Positions 6,776 to 14,272 of a DNA stretch of 22,500 nt are shown one piece after another; position 1 is the first letter of the stretch, and each line of letters starts with the position of its first letter. Origin of the DNA: Symbiodinium natans (Eukaryota; Sar; Dinophyceae; Suessiales; Symbiodiniaceae); the NCBI GenBank assembly GCA_905221605.1, contig CAJNDS010002405.1, positions 30,001 to 52,500 on the forward strand. Direction: 5' to 3'. The translations under genes and the position numbers were made by a program. The notes under the pieces are model-generated. The model was not told where the DNA came from and did no database searches. It saw only the letters and a list, made by a program, of their open reading frames with translations.

Positions 6776-6818
6776 CAAGACCCTTAGCCCCAAATCCCAA
6801 ACCTTACGTGGTTTCCAG

Positions 6819-6936
6819 AACCTTCGTGGTGCGCTTCTGGTGGGAAGCCGCTTGGCGGAAGCGTTGCCCGCCGCGCGACAGCTGCGGCCGACCCCGCACT
6901 TGGCATCTCGGCTACGAAAGGCTTCGTGGATTTTGG
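6819..6936 (+). CDS. strong putative exon, Leu/Arg-rich helix
   Basis: The acceptor is GTGGTTTCCAG (to 6818) and the donor GTTTAT at 6937. The phase-0 frame reads NLRGALLVGSRLAEALPA, ARQLRPTPHLASRL and RKASWIL, an amphipathic Leu-repeat helix. A second frame (TFVVRFWWEAAWRKRC) is also open but richer in Trp/Cys and less likely. Confidence 0.6.
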
Positions 6937-7047
6937 GTTTATAGGGTTTAGGGTTTAGGGGTTTAGGGTTTAGGTTTTGCTTGGTGACGGTTTTCGGCGA
7001 CACCTTCTGACTACCCAGGAAGCGTTAGTCAGGTAGGGTGCACTTAG

Positions 7048-7115
7048 CTGCAAAAACTCTCGAGCTGCGGAGTGGCAGCTGGCAGGCCATGGGCACGTCA
7101 GAGACACAGTTTGAA
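7048..7115 (+). CDS. strong putative exon
   Basis: The acceptor is GTGCACTTAG (to 7047) and the donor GAA|GTTTGA at 7116. The frame reads AKTLELRSGSWQAMGTSE then TQFE, balanced and soluble-looking. Confidence 0.55.
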
Positions 7116-7174
7116 GTTTGAAGTACAAAACCCTACACCCGACACCCTAAACCCTAAACCCTATACCCTCGTAG

Positions 7175-7250
7175 AACCCTCAGCCCCAACCCGTGGACCC
7201 CGCCGTTCAGGGTTGAGGTCTTCGAGTCTGGGGCTAAAGGGCAAAAAAGG
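7175..7250 (+). CDS. putative exon between CCCTAAA and decayed TTTAGGG
   Basis: The acceptor is ACCCTCGTAG (to 7174) and the donor AGG|GTTTCAG at 7251. The phase-1 frame reads TLSPNPWTPPFRVEVF then ESGAKGQKR. I found it by testing the CCCTAAA-exon-TTTAGGG rule, which modestly supports the rule. Confidence 0.55.
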
Positions 7251-7425
7251 GTTTCAGGGTTGACCTGGGGCCTGCGGTCCCTAGGCCTTTCCAAAAACCG
7301 GTTGAAGGGTTTAGGGTTTACGGTTGCTCTCAGGGTTTGGGGTTTAGGGTTTAGGCGGTTTAGGGTTTAGGGTTTAGGGTCTACCCGAAACCCTGAACCC
7401 TCAACCCTAAGCCCTAAACCCTTAG

Positions 7426-7458
7426 CCGGCGGAGTCCTCTTCTGAGGGTTGCCTCGAA
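7426..7458 (+). CDS. putative short exon, 3' end uncertain
   Basis: The acceptor is AACCCTTAG (to 7425) after CCCTAAA units. The frame begins PAESSSEGCLE and stays open to about 7600. Possible donors are GTCGGA (7459) and GTTTGT after a G-run (near 7493). Confidence 0.35.
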
Positions 7459-7741
7459 GTCGGAATTTCTTTTAGGGGCGGGGGGTGGGGGGGTTTGTAC
7501 GTCCCCTCACCCCCTCTACTTTACAGCCCCATTCAAAATGCAAGGAGACCTCGTAAAACTCGTTGTTGCACCGCGCAGATGTCCTTTTCATTCGGTTGCT
7601 AAGCTTTAGCGTCACCCTTTGCTTCTTCTTTTTCGGGTGGTTATTCTTGCCGACCCCATGATGAACGGCTCTTTCCCTAAGCCCTCAACCCTAAACCAAC
7701 TGAACCAACCTCGGCTTCCCCTGGTGTTTTTGGCCTCTCAG

Positions 7742-7840
7742 ACGAGGTGGAGGGAGGACCCGGGCCAGCACCGCGGCAGCCACGCCTGAGCCTGGCGTTC
7801 TTCTTTTGCCGGGAGACAAAAAGCAGGGAAGAGGCAGCAA
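7742..7840 (+). CDS. strong putative exon with good splice sites
   Basis: The acceptor TTGGCCTCTCAG (to 7741) is pyrimidine-rich and the donor GTAAGG at 7841 is near consensus. Two frames are open: RGGGRTRASTAAATPEPG followed by VLLLPGDKKQGRGS, or EVEGGPGPAPRQPRLSL followed by AFFFCRETKSREEAA. The borders are firmer than the frame. Confidence 0.6.
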
Positions 7841-8026
7841 GTAAGGGTCGGGTTCGGGTGGAGGGTTTCAGGGCTTCAGGGGTTTCAGGGTGGTGTTGGC
7901 CTCCATAGCCTCAGCTTCTCTTCTATCAGCTATAGGGTTTTGGAGTTTTAGGGGTCCGGGCAGTGGGCTTTGGGGCTGCAGGTTTCAGGTTTCGTGGTAG
8001 GCGAGTACAGCCAGGCTAAGCCCCAG

Positions 8027-8148
8027 GGCGTCCCAAACTTCAAGCCAAGGTCGCCGTCGACACGGCAACAAAGCTGGAGCTCATCCGTCGGCTCAGCGCC
8101 GCTGGCATCCGCGCTGCGCTCGGTCTGGAGGATGAACTTCTCGGGAGG
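8027..8148 (+). CDS. best putative exon; weak HMG-CoA lyase-like motif
   Basis: The acceptor is AAGCCCCAG (to 8026) and the donor GTTTAG at 8149 opens TTTAGGG units. The phase-2 frame reads RPKLQAKVAVDTATKLE then LIRRLSAAGIRAALGLE and DELLGR, ending at an exact codon. The order R-x-x-LQ-x-K-V-...-TATKLELIRRL-AAG resembles the N-terminal strand-helix of HMG-CoA lyase/DRE-TIM proteins, but the following residues do not, so identity is only suggested. Confidence 0.7.
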
Positions 8149-8243
8149 GTTTAGGGTTTAGGGTTTAGGGTTTTGGGTTTTGGGTTTTGGGTTGTGAGGG
8201 TCTTTCTCTACCCCTTACACCCCATGCGTCTGAAAGCACTAAG

Positions 8244-8279
8244 CAAAAGTCGGAATCCTTGTACAGGGCGACCGGTGAC
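8244..8279 (+). CDS. putative 36-nt exon
   Basis: The acceptor is AAGCACTAAG (to 8243) and the donor GAC|GTAAGC at 8280 is near consensus. Twelve codons in phase 0: QKSESLYRATGD. An upstream acceptor at 8236 would add SerThrLys-coding bases. Confidence 0.48.
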
Positions 8280-8394
8280 GTAAGCTCTGCCGGCATGCTG
8301 GTTAAGCATGCAGGAAACTTGCACCTTTGGACAACCCTAAACCCTAAACCCTAACCCTTAAAGTGGACCCCCTAGGCCTGTGCACCCTAAACAG

Positions 8395-8465
8395 CCTTAT
8401 GAGCTCGGACGGTCGCACATAAGGGTGCCCTTAACATGCGAGCCGGAAACATGTGACGTTGTTCT
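8395..8465 (+). CDS. strong putative exon
   Basis: The acceptor is CCCTAAACAG (to 8394) and the donor GTAGGG at 8466. The phase-0 frame reads PYELGRSHIRVPLTCE then PETCDVV: alternating polar and hydrophobic residues with two Cys. Confidence 0.57.
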
Positions 8466-8681
8466 GTAGGGTTGAGGGTTTCAGGTTTATGGACCCTAGG
8501 CGTCCTACAGTATCAGAATGCTAGGATGCCCAGTAGTGCCCGTATTCCCTTGCGGGGGGAGGGGGGGGTTTAGGTTCCCTCATAAATTAACCCCTTAAAA
8601 CAACAAAGGGCACCCTTGTTAATCCTAGGTTACCGGGCAACCTACATGGGGGTTTACGAAAATAGGGGACCCCTAAAATAG
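8466..8681. other. intron core, low-information
   Basis: No convincing exon. It has a G-run (GGGGGGAGGGGGGG near 8555) and a poly-pyrimidine/purine-rich stretch resembling hairpin-element debris (AACAAAGGGCACCCTTGTTAA, a short palindrome near 8601). Confidence 0.4.
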
Positions 8682-8747
8682 ACCCTAAACCCTAAACCCT
8701 AAACCCTAAACCCTAAACCCTAAACCCTAAACCCTAAACCCTAAACC
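8682..8747 (-). repeat. CCCTAAA block, nine units
   Basis: Perfect units ending CCCTAAACCCCC, then A/T-rich unique DNA and the exon at 8851. Confidence 0.97.
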
Positions 8748-8850
8748 CCCAAATAGTAGAATTCCCCTATAATTTCGGACCCCAAGTTGGGCCTCGAATT
8801 TCGGGAACCCTTCCCTGCCGTGACTTGCCTCTCGCGCGCCGGCTCATCAG

Positions 8851-8896
8851 TTTGCCAAAGCCCTTGGAATTCGACAAAGCAACAACATGGGCCAGG
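8851..8896 (+). CDS. putative exon ending at a telomeric donor
   Basis: The acceptor is CCGGCTCATCAG (to 8850) and the donor GTTTAG at 8897. The phase-0 frame reads FAKALGIRQSNNMGQ. An alternative frame is also open. Confidence 0.5.
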
Positions 8897-9060
8897 GTTT
8901 AGGGTTTAGGGTTGAGGGTTTAGGGTTTAGGGTTCTGGAACGAACCCCTACCACAAACACCGGTAAGATTCTGTAACTGCACACAGTCCCTCCAGAGCTT
9001 CACCGAACTCTGGCCCTACAGACAGTCCTCAGACTACCATCGGGGCCGGGGGGGAAGCCG

Positions 9061-9160
9061 TAAACCCAAAATCCTAGAACCCTAAGCCCTAAGCCCTAAG
9101 CCCTAAACCCTAAACCCTAAACCCTAAACCCTAAACCCTAAACCCTAAACCCTAAACCCA
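9061..9160 (-). repeat. CCCTAAA block with CCCTAAG subset
   Basis: Three consecutive CCCTAAG units, then eight CCCTAAA units. This variant clustering again suggests local unit duplication. Confidence 0.96.
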
Positions 9161-9201
9161 GAACAGGATCCTAGCCAACCCAGGCTCCCCCCATGTCCCA
9201 G

Positions 9202-9283
9202 ACGCATGGCACAGCGGGAGAGGAGAACCTACAAGACCGCTGAGCGCGAGGAGCGCGAGAAGAGGCCGGTGCCGTATGGAAAG
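9202..9283 (+). CDS. strong putative exon, charged coil-like
   Basis: The acceptor is CATGTCCCAG (to 9201) and the donor AAG|GTTTAG at 9284. The phase-1 frame reads RMAQRERRTYKTAEREE then REKRPVPYGK, a highly charged Arg/Glu helix. Similar composition recurs in exons 9962, 12985 and 14061, suggesting one protein with charged coil segments. Confidence 0.63.
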
Positions 9284-9352
9284 GTTTAGGGTTTAGGGTT
9301 TATAGGGTTTGGGGTTTATAGGGTTTAGCGTTTATAGGGTTTAGGGTTTAGG
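9284..9352 (+). repeat. TTTAGGG block with TTTATAGGG variants
   Basis: Mixed TTTAGGG, TTTATAGGG and TTTGGGG units from the donor onward. TTTATAGGG (9-mer) appears four times. Confidence 0.93.
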
Positions 9353-9535
9353 CACGTAAGAGAGCCCTCCGGCAAAAAGGGTCTAGGGTTTAGGGTAGTC
9401 TCGAGTTACAGTCACTCTCAGACAGCTGACGTAAAAAGTCTGGGTTCAAAAAGGGGGTTTGGGGTTTAGGGTTTGCCAAAAGGAGGTTCCCTGTGTACCC
9501 TCGACCCTAAAGCGAGTTCCGCCTAGGCATGGTAG

Positions 9536-9577
9536 GAGGGGTCCTCAAGCTCGATAGACCATGAAAGCCCTGTCACG
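9536..9577 (+). CDS. putative 42-nt exon
   Basis: The acceptor is AGGCATGGTAG (to 9535) and the donor ACG|GTTTTG at 9578. Fourteen codons: EGSSSSIDHESPVT. A competing frame starting at 9513 (EFRLGMVGGVLKLDRP, closed by TGA) is also plausible. Confidence 0.4.
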
Positions 9578-9765
9578 GTTTTGGATTTTGGATTTAGGAT
9601 TTAGGGTTTAGGGTTTAGGGTTTAGGCTTAGAGTCTCGGCCTTACACCAAGGCGGATACGGCTGAGGTCGAAAGCTGAAAGCTGCAAGCCCCAAGAGCCC
9701 ACCAACCCTGACCCCAATTATGTTTAGGCCCCAAACAACCACGCCACACCTGCAAGCCGAAACCC

Positions 9766-9957
9766 TAGGGTTCCAAACCCTAAACCCTAAACCCTGAACC
9801 CTGAACCCTCAACCCTCAACCCTCAACCCTCAACCCTACACCCTAAACCCTAAACCCTAAACCCTAAACCCTAAACCCTAAACCCTAAACCCTAAACCCT
9901 AAACCCTAAACCCTAAACCCTAAACCCTAAACCTAGACCCCAAACCCTAAACCCTAA
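9766..9957 (-). repeat. large CCCTAAA block, about 26 units
   Basis: It begins with CCCTGAA and four CCCTCAA units, then a long perfect run. The perfect units lie nearest the following exon. Confidence 0.97.
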
Positions 9958-9961
9958 GCAG

Positions 9962-10063
9962 AGGGAGAGCACAGGCGCAAGTGGCGCAAGGAGCGGCGCG
10001 AGCGAGGCAAAGAGGCCCCGCCCCGGTTCGCGGTCTGGGAGCTTTCAGGGGCTGCGCTGTGGG
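9962..10063 (+). CDS. strong putative exon, charged then aromatic
   Basis: The acceptor CCCTAAGCAG (to 9961) lies directly on the CCCTAAA block and the donor is GTCCTA at 10064. The phase-2 frame reads GEHRRKWRKERRERGKE then APPRFAVWELSGAALW. The basic helix and hydrophobic strand look coding. A Ser/Gly/Arg frame is an open alternative. Confidence 0.62.
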
Positions 10064-10069
10064 GTCCTA

Positions 10070-10167
10070 GAGTTTAGGGTTAAGGGTTTAGGGTTTAGGG
10101 TTTAGGGTTTAGGGTTAGGCTTTGTGGTTTATAAGGTTTAGGGTTTCTAAGGTTTAGGGTTTAGGGC
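10070..10167 (+). repeat. TTTAGGG block
   Basis: About twelve units with TTAAGGG and TTTCTAAGG variants. It is the 5' arm of the following intron. Confidence 0.95.
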
Positions 10168-10300
10168 TGTCTTGGTAGCCCATTGGTACCTTTACCGTTT
10201 TTCTTTGGATCTGGGTCCTCTTATCAAGTAACCATTCCAAAAAGGGTGCCCTTACTTTCACATGGTTGCTGGGCTGCTAAGGTTTTCTCGGGCTTAGATG
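10168..10300. repeat. inverted-repeat element, family H copy 2
   Basis: The left end CTTGGTAGCCCATTGG pairs with CTTAGCAGCCCAGCAACC read from the opposite strand (10265-10282). CCAAAAAGGGTGCCCTTAC near 10237 matches 3700-3719. This is the same arrangement as the element at 3532-3770, without the inner AGTCCTTAA hairpin. Confidence 0.6.
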
Positions 10301-10345
10301 GAGCGATGAAGGTAGGGACGACAACGGGTTTGGGGTGCATAGGGT

Positions 10346-10604
10346 TTGCAGGTTTGCAAGGTGCATTGCATGGCAAGAGTTGCGTACATTGCCCGTCTTT
10401 GTCTGGCGGCTGAGAGAATTTGGGGCCAGGGGTCTACATTGCTGCAGTTGAGATTGGGGCATGTGCGCACTCCGGTGTTGCCTCTTTGTCTCCCTCTCTC
10501 TCTGTCTTTCTCTCGGTGTTTCCATAATATAGCTCCTTCCGACGGGACACTTGCGTTCAAATGTAGATGTGGTCATCTTCCTGGTCTCTACATAGCCGGT
10601 GCCA
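10346..10604 (+). other. open but unconvincing frame in intron core
   Basis: A 92-codon frame runs through here. A CT-rich tract (10488-10515) and the run-in to CCCTAAA (ending NPKP-stop) suggest it is non-coding. No good splice pair isolates a coding part. Confidence 0.3.
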
Positions 10605-10605
10605 G

Positions 10606-10675
10606 CCTAAACCCTAAGCCCTAAACCCTAAGCCCTAAACACTAAACCCTAAGCCCTAAACCCTAAACCCTAAAC
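10606..10675 (-). repeat. CCCTAAA / CCCTAAG block
   Basis: Ten units alternating CCCTAAA and CCCTAAG before becoming pure CCCTAAA near the next exon. Confidence 0.95.
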
Positions 10676-10689
10676 CGGCAGTCTTGCAG

Positions 10690-10757
10690 AATATGAAGAC
10701 TTCATGGTTCATGCTTCCTTCGATCGGGTCCCATAGGAAAATTCCCGACTTGGCGAG
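10690..10757 (+). CDS. strong putative exon
   Basis: The acceptor is GGCAGTCTTGCAG (to 10689) and the donor AG|GTCTTG at 10758. The phase-0 frame reads NMKTSWFMLPSIGSHRK then IPDLA. Lower GC than neighbours but well bounded. Confidence 0.58.
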
Positions 10758-10777
10758 GTCTTGAGGGCGGAGTCTTC

Positions 10778-10836
10778 TAGGGTTTAGGGTTTAGGGTTTA
10801 GGGATTAGGGTTTAGGGTTTAGGGTTTAGGGTTTAG
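10778..10836 (+). repeat. TTTAGGG block, eight units
   Basis: One ATTAGGG variant in the middle. It lies 20 nt after the predicted donor. Confidence 0.95.
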
Positions 10837-10916
10837 TGTAGTAGCCGCTTCCCCTAATGAGTAGGTACTAGGTTTAACCTATAACACTGTAGGTCAAGAC
10901 GGTTTAAAGGGTTTAG

Positions 10917-10994
10917 GGCTGCCCCGGCAAATCTGAAAAGAAAAGCAACCTAAAGCACGCGACTTTCGGAGGACGAGTCCTGGTCTTTGCTGCA
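10917..10994 (+). CDS. putative exon after a TTTAG acceptor
   Basis: It begins immediately after AAAGGGTTTAG (to 10916). The phase-0 frame reads GCPGKSEKKSNLKHATF then GGRVLVFAA. The donor is GTGGCT at 10995. The frame continues VAPH to a possible GC donor at 11009. The downstream block is CCCTAAA. Confidence 0.55.
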
Positions 10995-11116
10995 GTGGCT
11001 CCTCACAGGCTCAACCTAAGCCCTAAACCCTAAGCCCTAAACCCTAAACCCTAAACCCCTAAACCCTAAACCCTTCGGCTTGGATTGAGATGTGGGGTTG
11101 CTCAGTTGCTGACTAG

Positions 11117-11180
11117 GAACTTCGCCGAAAGCTACCGCAATGCGGAACCCAGGGTGCGGACTGTGCATCCACATCATGGC
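11117..11180 (+). CDS. putative exon
   Basis: The acceptor is GTTGCTGACTAG (to 11116) and the donor GTTTTAG at 11181 at the start of TTTAGGG units. The phase-1 frame reads NFAESYRNAEPRVRTV then HPHHG. A frame with ELRRKLPQCGTQG is an alternative. Confidence 0.52.
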
Positions 11181-11380
11181 GTTTTAGGGTTTAGGGTTTA
11201 GGGGTTAGGGGTTAGGGTTTAGGGTTTAGGGTTTAGGGCTTTCGTTCCGCAATGCTTAACCCGTAGTTTAAGCTCCACAGATCTGGTACCTTGATTCAAG
11301 TTTTTTACAGCAACCTTGAACCCTAAACCCTGAGCCCTAAACCCTAAACCCCAATTTTAAGCTCCAAACCCAGGACCCAG

Positions 11381-11446
11381 GTAAGGGGTTTGGCTGAAGC
11401 TGTTGGAGTGCGGAACCGTAGAGGCTGGGGAGTTCTGGGCTTCCCA
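11381..11446 (+). CDS. putative exon
   Basis: The acceptor is CCCAGGACCCAG (to 11380) and the donor GTAAAA at 11447. Twenty-two codons: VRGLAEAVGVRNRRGW then GVLGFP. A second frame (VWLKLLECGTVEAGEFWAS) is equally protein-like but is blocked upstream by TAA and lacks its own acceptor. Confidence 0.52.
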
Positions 11447-11516
11447 GTAAAAACTACATTATACCGATAGCATCGCCGTAAGAAACCGTACAGAACCAGA
11501 ACATCAACTTACCCAG

Positions 11517-11609
11517 AAGAGGTTTCGTGTCTGGGCGGTACACTGCCCGACAGTTCCCGCGAACCTCCAACCCCTCAAAAGCCGCTTTCTAGCTTTTTTG
11601 TTCTTCTAA
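11517..11609 (+). CDS. possible terminal exon with stop
   Basis: The acceptor is CAACTTACCCAG (to 11516). Thirty codons then TAA (11607-11609): KRFRVWAVHCPTVPANL then QPLKSRFLAFLFF. No telomeric donor follows, so it may be the 3' end of a gene. An aromatic, hydrophobic C-terminus is plausible. No polyadenylation signal is clear. Confidence 0.45.
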   Translation, partial: KRFRVWAVHCPTVPANLQPLKSRFLAFLFF

Positions 11610-11811
11610 ATCCACCCCCCTCGTTTCTTGTTTCTTGTTTTGGTTGTGTTTATTGTTCGTTTCTGGCGGGTTAGGGCTTCGGAAGCCTCCCCAACCCTAA
11701 ACCCTAAACCCTGCAAACAGTCCTTAAACACTAAACCCCAAGCCCTGTCTTAGTAGCTGAGCGTGCACACTTTTTACAGCCTTTTTGGGGCTTATGAACT
11801 CAGCAACTAAG

Positions 11812-11862
11812 CTGTTGCCAAAGGGTTCAGGGTTCCGGCCGGATTGCTGGCGGCAGCCTGGG
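11812..11862 (+). CDS. putative short exon
   Basis: The acceptor is CAGCAACTAAG (to 11811) and the donor GTTTAG at 11863. The frame reads LLPKGSGFRPDCWRQPG. Confidence 0.38.
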
Positions 11863-11938
11863 GTTTAGGGTCAGCAAGTACCGTTTCGGTTTAGGGTTTA
11901 GGGTTTAGGGCCGAAAACCCTACATCCCTTAAACCACC

Positions 11939-12150
11939 GGGGGGGGGGGGGGTAAAGTTCCATCAACCACGATGAACCACAGCTGGCAGTGTGAAAGACA
12001 TCAAGCATATGGGTGTTTGTCAAGATGATGGTCCCTTTTTGGATCCGGCACCTAATATTTAGGGTACCCCAAAAGGGACCATAATTTTGACAGCCACCCA
12101 TATACCCACCATGAACCACAGACATGAATAGCAGGGGGAGGAGGGGGGGG
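11939..12150. repeat. hairpin element bounded by G-runs
   Basis: Arms at 12006-12042 and about 12067-12104 pair imperfectly over some 37 bp (CATATGGGTGTTTGTCAAG against TATATGGGTGGCTGTCAAA on the other strand). The loop holds GGATCCGGCACC. ATGAACCACAG occurs on both sides (11972 and 12111) as a direct repeat, and G-rich runs lie at both edges. MITE-like. Confidence 0.72.
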
Positions 12151-12232
12151 GAAACCCAAAACCCTAAACCCTGCGTGAATGCCAGTGCAGCAGCATCTAA
12201 ACCCTAAACCCTAAACCCTAAACCCTAATAAG

Positions 12233-12297
12233 CTGAAGAAGGTGGAGGCTTCCTTTGCTGCAGGGAGGTGTCGCACGGCTCCAAGGACTTCGTCCTT
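12233..12297 (+). CDS. putative exon
   Basis: The acceptor is CCTAATAAG (to 12232) after a CCCTAAA block. The frame reads LKKVEASFAAGRCRTAP then RTSSL, open to TAA at 12311 inside the next CCCTAAA tract. Donor options are GTGGGC (12298) and GTCCTT (12292). Confidence 0.48.
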
Positions 12298-12401
12298 GTG
12301 GGCTTATCCCTAAACCCCAAACCCTACACCCTTTATGGTTAGGGTTTAGGGAAGTTTATAAGGGTCTGGGGTTTAAGTTTTTTTCATAGCCGTCCATAGC
12401 A

Positions 12402-12638
12402 ATGCTGTCTCAGGAACCGTCCTTTCTCAGATTATCATTCCACATCAACGGCTTGTTTGGGCTACTTCAAATCAGAAACACTGTCTCTCGGAAATGTCGC
12501 ATGCATACTTTCGCAGCTAAGAAATGCAGTGTGTTCAGATGTGCTTGTAGTGCAGACACAGGGCAACTCAGCGTCAACTGGAAGTATCTGAATCCTGTGC
12601 ACCCCCTGTCGTCGTTTTTTTCCTCGCGCCGCTATTGA
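12402..12638 (+). other. 78-codon open frame, coding status unclear
   Basis: ATG at 12402 opens a frame (MLSQEPSFLRLSFHING...) rich in Ser, Cys and Arg, ending at TGA 12636-12638. Composition is intron-like and no splice pair is clear. It could be an old coding fragment. Confidence 0.25.
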
Positions 12639-12863
12639 TGCCGCCTTATGCCGAGCAATAGGCCCTTGTCTGTCGCTTGAATTTCCCTGCGGCTACTATC
12701 GGAGCCTTTATAATTAGAATACTGTCTTGGGGATGGCGGCGGGGGGGGCGGGTGGTATTTTAGTATAATTCTGTAGGGGCCACAAGGGAATACTAGTAGT
12801 AGTTATTCCGACCCCTTTTATTACCAGGCTTGAGAGGCTTCGATCTCTCTTTCTGGCCGCCAG

Positions 12864-12915
12864 CTTCGACATGCTGTCTTTGGTCGCATCGATGTTTTCG
12901 CAGCTTCCAGCTCCG
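12864..12915 (+). CDS. strong putative exon
   Basis: The acceptor TTTCTGGCCGCCAG (to 12863) has a clear pyrimidine tract and the donor is GTTGAG at 12916, 2 nt from TTTAGGG units. The phase-1 frame reads FDMLSLVASMFSQLPAP, a hydrophobic helix. Confidence 0.57.
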
Positions 12916-12984
12916 GTTGAGGGTTTAGGGTTTAGGGTTTAGGGTTTAGGGTTTAGGGCAACTCCGTGTGGATGAGACCTCCAG

Positions 12985-13081
12985 GAGCACATCAGGGATG
13001 CCAAGCGCCGAAAGGACAAGGACTGCTCTTCACCGACCGCCCCCCCCCCCCCCCCCCAGTTTCAAGCCATCATACCATAGG
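12985..13081 (+). CDS. putative exon containing a C18 (polyproline) run
   Basis: The acceptor is GAGACCTCCAG (to 12984) and the donor GTTTAG at 13082. The frame reads EHIRDAKRRKDKDCSSP then Thr-Ala-polyPro. As given, the 18-C run (13040-13057) leads to an in-frame TAG at 13078-13080. With a run one base different the frame would stay open to the donor. The tract is a likely sequencing or somatic slippage site. Confidence 0.5.
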
Positions 13082-13136
13082 GTTTAGGGTTTAGGGTTTA
13101 GGGTTGAGGGTTTAGGGTTTAGGGTTTAGGGTTTAG
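13082..13136 (+). repeat. TTTAGGG block, eight units
   Basis: One TTGAGGG variant. It starts at the predicted donor of the polyproline exon. Confidence 0.95.
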
Positions 13137-13174
13137 TTGTTAGTGGTATATGTGGCGATTTTGTTGCATGTCAG

Positions 13175-13245
13175 CCAGTAGAGCTGATCAGGTCGTGCAT
13201 GATGCTTTTTCTGGCATCCCCTCCCAGCTCACATGGAAAAACTGG
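13175..13245 (+). CDS. strong putative exon
   Basis: The acceptor is TGTTGCATGTCAG (to 13174) and the donor TGG|GTTTAG at 13246. The phase-2 frame reads SRADQVVHDAFSGIPSQ then LTWKNW. An alternative frame (QPVELIRSCMMLFLAS) is open. Confidence 0.58.
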
Positions 13246-13290
13246 GTTTAGGGTTTAGGGTTGAGGGTCTCCTTGGGAGTATGGTCTGGG

Positions 13291-13386
13291 TAGGCCCTTG
13301 GGATATTACACATTTTCCCCTATTGGGTTTAAGAGGATCACATGTCGAGGAATCTTATTCAGATGGGTTTAAAGGCCATCCGCGTG
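13291..13386. repeat. dispersed repeat family T, copy 1
   Basis: It starts TAGGCCCTTGGGATAT and runs through ATTGGGTTTAAGAGGATCA to AAAGGCCATCCGCGT. A diverged copy in the same orientation lies at 18594-18690. Non-coding and A/T-richer than exons. Confidence 0.8.
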
Positions 13387-14055
13387 ATTCTATGTGTGAG
13401 TACTGCAGCCGGTGGCCGTCAGCCAGGTACCCAAACCTTTCTTCACCAAACTACCTAATATGGGAGTCTGAATACTTACTATTCGTATTCCCGTAAATGG
13501 TCCCTATATGAACACACTAGAATGACCCCCAAAGCCCTATTCGAATTACTAAGGCCCCTAGAGTATCCCTGCTGGCGTGGATAGAGTTGCACGTGCATCT
13601 CCTGCATGCTTTAAATCTGTGGTACCGAGACCCTAAACCCTATACCCTAAACCCAAAACCCAAAACCCAGAACCCAAAACCCAAAACCCACCCAACCCTA
13701 AAAACTCAAACATTTGGCAGGTTTGGATCTTGTCCTGACCATCGTCTTTAAGGGAGAGTCTGGTATAACACCTGAGCAAAATGTTAGCTAAGCCCAGTGA
13801 TGGAGTGTTAGTTTTCACGCATCCCTTTGAGTGTCCTATAGCTTCCTTCGGATATATTGATGTTTTTGTTTGTAGTTCAGCTCGAGAAATTAAACACATT
13901 TCGTATCAGGTTCAGCACAGGTTCAACAGGAAAAATCGATTTATTGTGTCCATTCTGGCGGACTCTTTGTGCCCAGAAGTCTGGTGGTGCGGCAGTGCGG
14001 CTTCCGTCAGCTAGGCAGGTGGTAACCCAAAGCCCAAACCCTGAACCCTAAAGAA
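13387..14055. other. long intron core without clear exons
   Basis: Decayed CCCTAAA/CCCAAAA units lie at 13631-13690. Several overlapping open frames near 13780-14050 have intron-like composition and run into CCCTAAA-like sequence. No splice pair is convincing. Confidence 0.4.
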
Positions 14056-14060
14056 AGCAG

Positions 14061-14115
14061 CAGGAGAAACGGCGAAAAGAAGCCAAGCAGCGAGAAAGCT
14101 GGGCTCTTAGCTTGG
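14061..14115 (+). CDS. strong putative exon, charged coil
   Basis: The acceptor is AAAGAAAGCAG (to 14060) and the donor GTTTAG at 14116. The phase-0 frame reads QEKRRKEAKQRESWALSL, a Lys/Arg/Glu helix like those at 9202 and 9962. Confidence 0.58.
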
Positions 14116-14272
14116 GTTTAGGGTTGAGACTCTTATGTTACATTGGAGGGAGGTACATTTGCAGCTTCTTGTAGGGTTCTGGGTTCAGGAGTGGAGGTTC
14201 GTATTGTGACATTTCGTTTTCCGAGCCTCTTGCCGGAGATTCCCGGTCTGCGGACCTTGAGCCCTGAGCCCT

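Noticed and set aside
10277-10576. Overlapping minus-strand ORFs of 88-99 codons
   Set aside because: Arg/Glu repeats come from the CT tract, no splice or start context is seen, and two frames overlap almost fully.
11257-11335. Possible exon at 11284 encoding IWYLDSS, reminiscent of retroelement WxLDSG motifs
   Set aside because: Only twelve codons before a stop, no donor, and no other protease, integrase or reverse transcriptase motif nearby.
13633-14051. Several overlapping open frames as exons
   Set aside because: The composition matches intron cores, no paired acceptor and donor were convincing, and different frames are open over the same bases.
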